NCBI RefSeq assembly: GCF_963666545.1
Contig: NZ_OY762899.1
Location: 1,488,001 to 1,552,000, forward strand
DNA length: 64,000 nt
From: an uncultured Bacteroides sp.
GTDB lineage: Bacteria > Bacteroidota > Bacteroidia > Bacteroidales > Bacteroidaceae
Direction of reading: 5' to 3'
This document shows, piece by piece, positions 34,142-42,251 of the stretch. Within the stretch, counting starts at the first letter, position 1; each line of letters begins with the position of its first letter. A program made the position numbers and the translations under genes. The notes beneath the pieces are model-generated. The model worked only from the letters and a program-made list of their open reading frames with translations. It did not search any database and was not told the origin of the DNA.

Positions 34142-35014
34142 TTAATAACTTCTAGCAACAATCGGTTGCCCTTTCATACCACCTGCATCATGTATCAGAG
34201 GAGCATCAGGGTGTGCTTCATTGTATGCTTTAATGTAATTGGCTAACTTTAGCGCATACGATTTATAAGATTGGTCATTATATATCATGATGTATCGAGG
34301 CAAATATTTATATGAGCCGTAAGCGGCAGAATTATATTTTGTTCCGCGTGCACTATAGTCATTCCAATCATCCCACCCTAATGCTGCAACAATCGTTTTT
34401 AGGGCATTGGGACTATAATAAACCATACTCGTAGAAACAAAACTTGTAAGTGGGGTTTGAATCATCATGTTGTAGGTTCTGACATGGTTTGAGTTACTAG
34501 GCGCAGGAATGGCATTGTTCCATTGCACTGCGGCACGAATGTACTTATCGGGACCGACGGTTAAATCTTCAGAAGATTTTAAAGTCAGGAATAGTTCATA
34601 GGTTTTATTTTGCAACTCTTCTGTATTATATAACTTTAGACGTATATATCCTTTTACGCTATCAGTAGGAAGTATTGTTTCAAGAACCTCGTAAGAGCCT
34701 GCAGGAGCAGTAGACTTCTCTTCGTCAACGGTATAAGAGATATCCCGATCATGTGAAGCGGTATTTCCAATCAACATAACGGGCAAGTCATAAATAAAAT
34801 ATTCCGCAAAAGGATTTTCTATGAATGTGTAAGAAGCATAGAAACGGGTACCTTGAGCATCGTATCCATCTTTTTCACTCGTCACCAAATCTTTGGTTGG
34901 AAAACGGACGGCATCATAGCCTTCTTTATAATAGCCAATATCATCTTTCGTGCAGTTCGTGGTAATAATGGACAATCCTATTATTGCACATATCTTAATC
35001 GCTGTTTTTTTCAT
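34142..35014 (-). CDS. DUF4843 lipoprotein
   Basis: A 290-residue protein with a signal peptide and a cysteine at about residue 21 (IITTNCTKDD). The beta-rich body (AVRFPTKDLVTSEKDGYDAQ, FYASYTFIENPFAEYFI) and position right after SusD are those of the DUF4843 family. It is a likely accessory substrate-binding lipoprotein of the SusCD complex; the ligand is unknown. Confidence 0.8.
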   Translation of the reverse strand: MKKTAIKICAIIGLSIITTNCTKDDIGYYKEGYDAVRFPTKDLVTSEKDGYDAQGTRFYASYTFIENPFAEYFIYDLPVMLIGNTASHDRDISYTVDEEKSTAPAGSYEVLETILPTDSVKGYIRLKLYNTEELQNKTYELFLTLKSSEDLTVGPDKYIRAAVQWNNAIPAPSNSNHVRTYNMMIQTPLTSFVSTSMVYYSPNALKTIVAALGWDDWNDYSARGTKYNSAAYGSYKYLPRYIMIYNDQSYKSYALKLANYIKAYNEAHPDAPLIHDAGGMKGQPIVARSY

Positions 35015-35036
35015 ATTTATTCTCCCTTCTTTTTAT

Positions 35037-36545
35037 TTATTGTACACGTCCTGATTGAAGTTCAAATTCAGGATAAGGTAAAACATATTGCGTATCTCCC
35101 ATTTGTTCTGAATAATGAGGCATAGTAGTAGCTCCGGTACGTTTGTAATAATAAAACACAACCCCTTCCGAAAGAAATTCTTTGCGATATTCTTTCTCTA
35201 TTTCACCAACGATTTCAGTTGCAGTTAATTCTTCCAGATTATTATAAACTCCACGGTTTTGTCGAATAGTGTTTAATCTGTCCATCGCTAAAGCAAGATT
35301 TGGATTAGGGCCGGTAGCATAGCACTCTGCAGCAATATAGTATATTTCGGGCAACCGAATCATAGAGACTTTGTTTTTGAAGAAGTTGTTCAGATTTCCT
35401 TGATATATTTTTAGAGGTACGTACCCCATCGTACTATTGTTTGTGCTTTGATTGAGCATCATAGAGAATCGTATATCCGAAGAAGAACCTTCGTACAGAT
35501 TTATAGCATCATTAGAACCCAAAAACATCGCAGCATAATCTGTGTCTACATAATATGGATTGATGTATTTTGTTATCTTGCTCGACAGGGTTGAAACATT
35601 CAAACCAAACAGATTTTCAGAAGCCATGGATGTATTTGAGTTATTTATTGTATTAGGAGTTATAAAATAGAGATAAGTATACATTCCGTCCTGCCTTATT
35701 CCACCTTCCACTCCGGTTATTACCTCTTCGGCTGCGGCTAATGCCTTTGTTTTATTCTCACTACTGCCTTCCCATAGAAGAACACGCGCCTGTAAGGCTT
35801 TTACTGCATAATAGTTGAGATGGAGCGTGCGATCCTTATAGAATCCATCATCATTTACTTGCGCATAAAAGGATGCATCGTGTTTTCCTGTAATGGGGTC
35901 ATAGTCTTTCAGTAAACCGGCGGCTTCTTCCAGGTCTGCCAATATTAGCTCTATAGTCTCTTTCCCTGTCAGTTGAGCTGTTGCATCTTTTGATAGAACT
36001 GCTACATATGGTATCGTATATTTAGCATTTAGTTCCGCACTTCTATTAGCCCAATTACCATATCCGTACAAGCGTAGCAGATCAAAGTGAGTATAAGCAC
36101 GAATAGCCAATAATTCACCTTTTATGATGTGGTAATTAATATCATCTAATACAGATGCATTTTTATCTATGTACTTTAATGCTTCATCCGCATTGGCTAT
36201 TACATTGTATGCTTTTGCCCAAATCCCATCGATAACAGGTACAGCATCAGCATGTTGATAGTTATAATTTTGCATTCTATAATCTACAGATGTAGTGTTA
36301 TAGAGAGCTACCGGTTGAAACTGGTTAGCTAAAAGTTCAGTCAGATACCACGACAGGTTTTTGCCATAAAGTGCATCATCAGTCATCGCAATGTAACAGC
36401 CGATGAGGGATTGTTGAAATCCTGTCACTGTTTTATAATGGTCTTCCTCCCTGATTTCAGAGCCGGAGGTAACATCAAACCAATCGTTGCAAGAAGTTAA
36501 TGTGAAAATTGCTACTGAGAGCAATGCTAATATCATTTTTTTCAT
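35037..36545 (-). CDS. SusD/RagB-family lipoprotein
   Basis: A 502-residue outer-membrane lipoprotein with lipobox LTSC in the signal peptide. Typical SusD motifs are seen: ADEALKYIDKNA, LAIRAYTHFDLLRLYG near residue 150, YAVKALQARVLLWEG, and the C-terminal LPEIYYIAAECYA with RLNTIRQNRG and EIEKEYRKEFLSEGVVFYYY. It forms the lid over the SusC porin encoded next to it and captures the nutrient. The gene follows susC by 14 bases. Confidence 0.95.
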   Translation of the reverse strand: MKKMILALLSVAIFTLTSCNDWFDVTSGSEIREEDHYKTVTGFQQSLIGCYIAMTDDALYGKNLSWYLTELLANQFQPVALYNTTSVDYRMQNYNYQHADAVPVIDGIWAKAYNVIANADEALKYIDKNASVLDDINYHIIKGELLAIRAYTHFDLLRLYGYGNWANRSAELNAKYTIPYVAVLSKDATAQLTGKETIELILADLEEAAGLLKDYDPITGKHDASFYAQVNDDGFYKDRTLHLNYYAVKALQARVLLWEGSSENKTKALAAAEEVITGVEGGIRQDGMYTYLYFITPNTINNSNTSMASENLFGLNVSTLSSKITKYINPYYVDTDYAAMFLGSNDAINLYEGSSSDIRFSMMLNQSTNNSTMGYVPLKIYQGNLNNFFKNKVSMIRLPEIYYIAAECYATGPNPNLALAMDRLNTIRQNRGVYNNLEELTATEIVGEIEKEYRKEFLSEGVVFYYYKRTGATTMPHYSEQMGDTQYVLPYPEFELQSGRVQ

Positions 36546-36559
36546 ATTTGCTCTTTTAT

Positions 36560-39500
36560 TTAAAATGTTCCGGTTAATGAAAATGACATGTCTCTCGCAA
36601 ACGGATAACTGACTCCTCTTTCTATCTTGATAGATGAGAAAGTGGCAACGTCATTCATGTAAAATGCAAATCGCAATCTCTTCATATTCAATTTCTCATA
36701 AAGAGAAGCGGGTACTTCATAATATGCACTAATTGAAGAGATGTTTAATTCACGACGATCTTGTACAAAACGAGTTGTGGCACGGGTAACTGTTTTAGAG
36801 TCGAACTTCTTATATTGAGTAACTTGTCCCGGTTTTTGCCAACGTCCAAGCAAAACTCGGCGGTCTACATTATATGTAATATCAGCATTTTCTACTCGAT
36901 CTACCAGCGTATAGTTGTACATTTTGCAACCTCCTAAAAAACTCAAGGTAGCACTTAGACCGAAACCTTTGTATTCAGCAGAAAATCCGGCAGTACCTCT
37001 ATACTTAGGAGTTGCATCTCCTGCAGCAATCAAGTCGGAAGAATCATACTCATACGTATAAGATCCATCTTTTTTAATATATATTTCCATACCTGTTCCG
37101 GGATCTATGCCCGCCGAAGGAACAGCCCAGATGGTATTCATAGAAAGCCCATCTTTATACATTAATACAGGAACAGAAGTTTTTGTATCTTCCGCTGCTT
37201 TTTCCATTTTTTCATTATAGGCCTTCATGCTTTCAGAAAGACTCACAATTTTGTTTTTATTGTATGCAAGAGTACCATATACATTTACAAAGCCTTGTTT
37301 GCTTTGCCAAAGTGTATAGTTTGCTTTTACTTCGTATCCGGAGTTACGAACCAATCCTAAGTTATCTTTTACTGAAGAAAAGCCTGTTGATGTAGGTATT
37401 GTAACGTCGGTCAACATATTCTTTGTATCGGCTGAGTAATAGTCGAAAGATAAATTCAGACCGACAATACGCATATCAACACCCGCATTATAATCTTTCT
37501 TCTGCTCCCATTTTAAAGCTGAGTTTGGCATGTTACTCAGATAAGCACCCGAAAAGCCTCCATATACAACACCTGTGTAATATTTGTAAGTACCGATAGC
37601 AGAATTAGTACTGAAGTTCTGATTACCTGTGAGACCAATAGAAGCACGAAGTTTGAACTGTTTCACAAACTTTAGTTGCTTCATAAACGCCTCATTGTGT
37701 AGGTTCCATCCCAAGCCGAATGACCAACTGTTAGCCCAGCGATTGTCGGCTCCATAAAGTGAAGAAGCACTTTCACGTACGGTAGCATCTGCCAAATAAC
37801 GGTTCGCATAATCATAAGATGCTGCCAATAAAAAACTGGCTTGCCTGTTGATCGTTGAATAACCAATTGGGGTAACACCTTCTGCATATTGACGGGCAAA
37901 AGTGATGTCGGCCATTTGATTATTCATAAATCCTTCTGCCGTGTGTTGGTATGCCGAATATTTATCTTCTGAAACAAACGTACCTACATTTGCAAAAAGC
38001 GTATGTTTGCCAAAAATTTTATTATAATTAATATTCAAGTCTCCGGAAATGGAGTTACTTTTTCCGTTCTCCATGAGATATTTACCTCGCTTTAACTGCT
38101 CTTCCTCTGAAATATAAGTAGCAAACATAGAATGGGTTGACGGATAAAAATCATCTGCGTCATTTCTTTTCTGAGATGCCCCAAAGCGGAAAGTTGTTTT
38201 CCATGCAGGAGTCATTTGCCATTCAGCATAAAAATTATTGGTGAATTGTAAATAAGTGGAGGTGAGACTAGTACCAATTGTTGCATCGTATAAAGGATTT
38301 GCAATCTTCGTTTCCGCCCAACGCAACACTTTTCCATCTTCATCTTTTGCCTGCCAATAAGGATTCATCTTCACATAGTCACTGAATGCACCATAAGGAG
38401 AATCACTACTATTATTGGAAACAATGGAAAGAATATTCTTGAATAGAAAGTCTTTGCGGCGATAAGAGATATTTGCATCACCGGATATATTACGGCGTTC
38501 GGATCCTTTCATGGCACCGTTTATCTGATTATAAGTAACATCTAATATCGCACGTAAATTCTGAGAATTCCCTAATTCAATATTTAAATTTTGTTTATGT
38601 CCTACTCCTGTACGCAGCGGTTTAGATAGCCAATAAGTATCCAAGCCCTCTAAAGCCAGCTTTTTGCGAGCAGTATAGAGGCGGGTTAATTCCTCTTGTT
38701 TACTTAAATTGGTACTTGTATAAACACCTTCGGCGGCTTCCACTTCCAATTTTTCAAAAGCATTACATAAATCATAACTCGTTAAATCAGGCATTTCGAA
38801 TGAAACGCTTCCATTGTATGTGATTCGTTGTTCGTTGCCCGATAATTGTTTGGTTTCGATAACAATCACACCATTAGCTGCTTTGGAGCCATAGAGTGCC
38901 TTTGCAGAGGCATCTTTTAGTATCGTGATGCTTTCTACACGGTTCATGTCCATATCCATCACATTTTCAGCACTCGTTTCAAAGCCATTCAAGATAAATA
39001 AAGGTTGATTGGGTTGATTTTGATAGTTACTCTTCAAGGTACTTGTTTCCGTCGTTGGGAAACTGGAAGTTCCGCGCATGGACATCGTTGGAACACTGTT
39101 CGGATCAGAGCCCATTGTCAGGTTGTCTGCAATATAAACTGTAGGATCTAGATTCTTTAAGCTCTGTAGGATGTTTTGATTGCCCACGCGCATGAGCTCT
39201 TTGCCACTAATAGTGGACGCTGCTCCTGTAAAACTCTCAGCTTTACGGGTATAAACTCCGTTGACGATAACTTCTTTTAGTTGATTATCAGCTTTCAACA
39301 AGATATTCTTTATGACGTTTCCTATGCCTTTCTCTATTTTGAGCTCTTGGGTTGACATGCCAATATAGGAGACAGTTAGCGTACAAGGCCCCGAAGGTAT
39401 CTCTATAGAATATCTACCGTCATTATCTGAAATAGCAAAACGTTTTAGTTCTCTTATGACAATGTTCGCACCTGGCAATGGTTCTCCCCCCGCATCGGAT

Positions 39501-39865
39501 ACTACTCCTATAGCCAACCTATTCTTCTGTTGAAGACGTGAAATAGTAACTATATCTTTTTCAATAACATAGGTGAATCCGGTTCCTTCGAACACGCTTT
39601 CCAATACATTCTCCACTGTTTCGTTCACAACTCGGATAGTTACCGGTTTCAGTGATTTTGTTTGCTCTGTATTGTAGACGAAGCTTAATCCTGTCTGCTG
39701 TCTCAAAGCATTAAAGAAATCTTTGATAGTGGCCGATTTTAAATCCAATGTTACCTTTTTGTTCCCTTCTTCGGGCATTGCAGCAAAGGTAAACGTCGGC
39801 AATAGATACAAAGCTATCACCAGAGAAAGCTTTAGAATGCTTTCCCTACCTCTTTTTTTTCCCAT
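36560..39865 (-). CDS. SusC/RagA TonB-dependent transporter with STN domain
   Basis: A 1101-residue outer-membrane transporter. After the signal peptide comes an STN (secretin/TonB N-terminal) domain at about 38-110 (VTLDLKSATIKDFFNALRQQ), which passes the signal to FecR-type anti-sigma factors. A carboxypeptidase-regulatory-like domain follows (112-200, GVVSDAGGEPLPGANIVIRE), then the SusC plug with LKEVIVNGVYTRKAESFTGA and DASAKALYGSKAANGVIVIE, then a 22-strand-type barrel. The STN domain fits the FecR gene directly upstream and the ECF sigma gene beyond it. Confidence 0.95.
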   Translation of the reverse strand: MGKKRGRESILKLSLVIALYLLPTFTFAAMPEEGNKKVTLDLKSATIKDFFNALRQQTGLSFVYNTEQTKSLKPVTIRVVNETVENVLESVFEGTGFTYVIEKDIVTISRLQQKNRLAIGVVSDAGGEPLPGANIVIRELKRFAISDNDGRYSIEIPSGPCTLTVSYIGMSTQELKIEKGIGNVIKNILLKADNQLKEVIVNGVYTRKAESFTGAASTISGKELMRVGNQNILQSLKNLDPTVYIADNLTMGSDPNSVPTMSMRGTSSFPTTETSTLKSNYQNQPNQPLFILNGFETSAENVMDMDMNRVESITILKDASAKALYGSKAANGVIVIETKQLSGNEQRITYNGSVSFEMPDLTSYDLCNAFEKLEVEAAEGVYTSTNLSKQEELTRLYTARKKLALEGLDTYWLSKPLRTGVGHKQNLNIELGNSQNLRAILDVTYNQINGAMKGSERRNISGDANISYRRKDFLFKNILSIVSNNSSDSPYGAFSDYVKMNPYWQAKDEDGKVLRWAETKIANPLYDATIGTSLTSTYLQFTNNFYAEWQMTPAWKTTFRFGASQKRNDADDFYPSTHSMFATYISEEEQLKRGKYLMENGKSNSISGDLNINYNKIFGKHTLFANVGTFVSEDKYSAYQHTAEGFMNNQMADITFARQYAEGVTPIGYSTINRQASFLLAASYDYANRYLADATVRESASSLYGADNRWANSWSFGLGWNLHNEAFMKQLKFVKQFKLRASIGLTGNQNFSTNSAIGTYKYYTGVVYGGFSGAYLSNMPNSALKWEQKKDYNAGVDMRIVGLNLSFDYYSADTKNMLTDVTIPTSTGFSSVKDNLGLVRNSGYEVKANYTLWQSKQGFVNVYGTLAYNKNKIVSLSESMKAYNEKMEKAAEDTKTSVPVLMYKDGLSMNTIWAVPSAGIDPGTGMEIYIKKDGSYTYEYDSSDLIAAGDATPKYRGTAGFSAEYKGFGLSATLSFLGGCKMYNYTLVDRVENADITYNVDRRVLLGRWQKPGQVTQYKKFDSKTVTRATTRFVQDRRELNISSISAYYEVPASLYEKLNMKRLRFAFYMNDVATFSSIKIERGVSYPFARDMSFSLTGTF

Positions 39866-39883
39866 TTCTTTTAAATTTAATTG

Positions 39884-41071
39884 TTAGTTAGATGTTATTA
39901 TAACATTTCGCCCTCTTATGTAAATATTAAGGTTAGTAGTGCGGGCTATTGCTTTGAGAATGGGGTTAATACTACCATATCGATTCATGTTACCCGTGAA
40001 ATGAAGTTGCTTCAAATCAGGAGAACCGAAATTGACGTTCACTCCATACCAATGCTTCAAAACGTCCATAATGCTTTCTAATGTACGGTCTTCAAAAACA
40101 AGACGTCCATTATTCCATGCTACATAAGGTTCGGTATCTACATTGCGAACCAATATATTTCCTGTCTCTTTTTCAATGCGAGCTAATTGCCCCGGTTTAA
40201 TCAGTTGTTCATTAGCATTTTCATTGGGAGTAATGCTAATGCTTCCCCTAACCAATACCACTTCCGTACGTCCGGGAGTAAATGTATTCACATTAAACTC
40301 AGTTCCGTATTGCTTCACTGTACCCTCTTCTGTCACGACATAAAAGGGACGACTGTCTTTAGCTATTTTAAAATAAGCTTCTCCTTTGAGATAGACCGTA
40401 CGTTTGCTGGCACTGAATTTTACCGGATAACGCAGTTCGGTATTATAATTAAGATGCACGCTGGTACCGTCTTCAAAAGTCACCCAGAATTCTCCTCCCC
40501 GCTCTGTTTCCAGTATATTTTTATCGTTTGTTTCTTTTTCATTTTCTGTTGCCGTTTCTTCTTCTTGATTGGAAGCGGCTGGATAAATGAGAGTTCCACT
40601 TTGTGATAAGGCGGTTGTTGAAGAACCAACAGTAACTTGAGAGGCTAATGTAGAGGTTAGAATCTCTTTTTTATTCCCGGGAACTAACAGTGTGGCTTTG
40701 GGCGTTCCGGGCAGTATTAAATCAGCCACTTCCACACTATTCTCTTTCTCTGAAGTCGACGAAGAATAATACCACATGCCTCCGGCTATAAGTAAAGGTA
40801 GTAAGACAATTGCTGCGTAGCGTAATAATGAAGATAGGTGCAAACGATAGATATACATTCTGTTGAAGCGACGCCATGCATGGTCAACGTCGATCTGCGA
40901 GTAAGTTTTATATCGCTTTCCGAAGGTCTCATCCATACATAGCCGATTGAACATAGCTTGGTGACTAGGTGAAGATTCAATCCAAGCTTCTAATTGCTTT
41001 CTCTCCTGGTCAGTGATAACTCCAATCAGATGCTTTGCTAACAGTTTTTCTATCTCTTTGCTTTCGCTCAT
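39884..41071 (-). CDS. FecR-family anti-sigma factor
   Basis: A 395-residue single-pass membrane protein. The cytosolic N-terminal part (1-85, LLAKHLIGVITDQERKQLEA and a W-rich segment) binds the sigma factor, a transmembrane helix lies near 85-105 (YAAIVLLPLLIAGGMWYYSS), and the periplasmic FecR domain has RGGEFWVTFEDGTSVHLNYN and PVKFSASKRTVYLKGEAYF. The C-terminal DUF4974-like end (LESIMDVLKHWYGVNVNF) receives the STN signal. It is encoded between the ECF sigma and susC. Confidence 0.93.
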   Translation of the reverse strand: MSESKEIEKLLAKHLIGVITDQERKQLEAWIESSPSHQAMFNRLCMDETFGKRYKTYSQIDVDHAWRRFNRMYIYRLHLSSLLRYAAIVLLPLLIAGGMWYYSSSTSEKENSVEVADLILPGTPKATLLVPGNKKEILTSTLASQVTVGSSTTALSQSGTLIYPAASNQEEETATENEKETNDKNILETERGGEFWVTFEDGTSVHLNYNTELRYPVKFSASKRTVYLKGEAYFKIAKDSRPFYVVTEEGTVKQYGTEFNVNTFTPGRTEVVLVRGSISITPNENANEQLIKPGQLARIEKETGNILVRNVDTEPYVAWNNGRLVFEDRTLESIMDVLKHWYGVNVNFGSPDLKQLHFTGNMNRYGSINPILKAIARTTNLNIYIRGRNVIITSN

Positions 41072-41093
41072 AGTTGATATCTTTTTCGCTTTT

Positions 41094-41214
41094 ATACTAT
41101 AAAGACAACTAGGGATGCAAAAAGAGGTACAAGATTATTAAAAATTCTATTTATGATATGAAAAACAGATTTAATTATTCCAAAATGACATAAGTGGAAG
41201 TAGATAAAAAAGAG
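41094..41214 (-). promoter_or_regulatory. ECF-type promoter block upstream of fecR
   Basis: Homologous to 27017-27136. The conserved part nearest the gene (complement of ATACTATAAAGACAACTA) and the GTACC element about 20 bases further out are candidates for the -10 and -35 of the ECF sigma encoded next door. The outer end overlaps the sigma gene's last codons. Confidence 0.55.
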
Positions 41215-41737
41215 TTCCCATTTGCTCTTTAATGAACTGTGTAGCACGTTTCTTTTGTGTTTTCACGGTCTCTATACTTATTCCGAGTGCGAGTGCGATC
41301 TCTTCGTTCTTTTTGCCTTTCATGTGTAGTAGAAAAACTTCACGACAACGAGGAGGGAGTTGATCTATAATACGGAAAAGTAAATTATAAACTTCTTCCT
41401 CGTTGGCTTCCTCTTCCTCTGTTATTTCTTGAAAAGTAGCTGATAGATGCTTCATATAAACTGCTTCTACATTTTGGTGTTTCAAATAATTTAACGAAGC
41501 ATTGCGTACAGAATTATAAAGATAAGCTCGAAAAGAAAGGAATGAAAGAAATATCATTTTTTTTTCCCACATAGTGGCAAAGAGTTCTTGTACAATGTCT
41601 TCAGAAGCTTCAGTTGTAGATAAAAAATTCATAGCATACAACACTAATGCCTTATAATATTCATTATAAAGTTTATGATAAGCTATAGGCTGCTGAGTGT
41701 TCAGATTTTCTAAAAACAAGTTATCTTCTTCATTCAT
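41171..41737 (-). CDS. ECF sigma factor (sigma-70 family)
   Basis: A 188-residue protein with region 2 (YHKLYNEYYKALVLYAMNFL, SEDIVQELFATMWEKK) and region 4 (QLPPRCREVFLLHMKGKKNE, ALALGISIETVKTQKKRA). The Bacteroidetes ECF class is always encoded beside a FecR anti-sigma and a SusC with an STN domain, as here. It is expected to switch on the SusCD-metalloprotease operon and probably the barrel gene at 24.2 kb. A TATATTTG box of housekeeping type lies upstream (41755-41762). Confidence 0.93.
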   Translation of the reverse strand: MNEEDNLFLENLNTQQPIAYHKLYNEYYKALVLYAMNFLSTTEASEDIVQELFATMWEKKMIFLSFLSFRAYLYNSVRNASLNYLKHQNVEAVYMKHLSATFQEITEEEEANEEEVYNLLFRIIDQLPPRCREVFLLHMKGKKNEEIALALGISIETVKTQKKRATQFIKEQMGTLFYLLPLMSFWNN

Positions 41738-41754
41738 TTCTTATCGTTTAGTGG

Positions 41755-41783
41755 CAAATATATGCATTTTATCGAATAATCAA
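41755..41783 (-). promoter_or_regulatory. Housekeeping-type promoter of the ECF sigma gene
   Basis: On the minus strand TTG (complement of 41781-41783), 18 bases and TATATTTG (complement of 41755-41762) lie just before the ATG at 41735-41737. Confidence 0.5.
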
Positions 41784-41880
41784 TGCTTTTTGATAGAATG
41801 AATCATAGAGATGATTAAAAGCATTTTCATATTCATTTCATGTGTGGCCTCACGAAGGTAGAACTTAGAAATTAAGAAAT

Positions 41881-42147
41881 ATGCCTTTATTTTACAAACC
41901 AGTACAGAGAATATTGTCTCAAAAGAAGGAAAAAAGGGTATCCATTACTAGTGAAAATGGGGGAAATGGTCACCATTCAAAAGGTTGGCGAGATGATTGC
42001 CGAGAAGGCTTCCCTAACGCCAAGTGATATGCACAGTATGATTCGCAACTTGATATAAACAAATCGGCATGGAGCTTTGTGCTCAAAGTGATCATTGCAG
42101 TGGCGAGTGTGGTAGCGGGTGTGTTTGGTTCGCAAACATTGATGTAG
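41881..42147 (+). pseudogene. Decayed HU-like/smalltalk gene pair
   Basis: The start MPLFYKP and the next 150 bases match the HU-like gene at 23532. They carry a 1-base loss after the first 30 bases and more small indels, and after 'cagtatgattcgcaac' the sequence jumps straight to the smalltalk coding sequence, losing roughly 300 bases. The smalltalk frame (INKSAWSFVLKVIIAV) is still open to its stop but lost its ATG. The terminator behind it is also conserved. Confidence 0.85.
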
Positions 42148-42172
42148 TAAACACGTAGGTGTGAGTAAAAAG

Positions 42173-42216
42173 AAAGTGGTTAAAGGTCATCTTATGATGA
42201 TGCTTTAACCACTTTT
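42173..42216 (+). terminator. Terminator, second copy
   Basis: AAAGTGGTTAAAG and CTTTAACCACTTT form the same hairpin as at 24125-24169. It now stands 35 bases from the end of valS and may stop transcription from that side too. Confidence 0.8.
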
Positions 42217-42251
42217 CTTGTATTATAAGGGGTCGTGTAGGTGAGTTTGCC

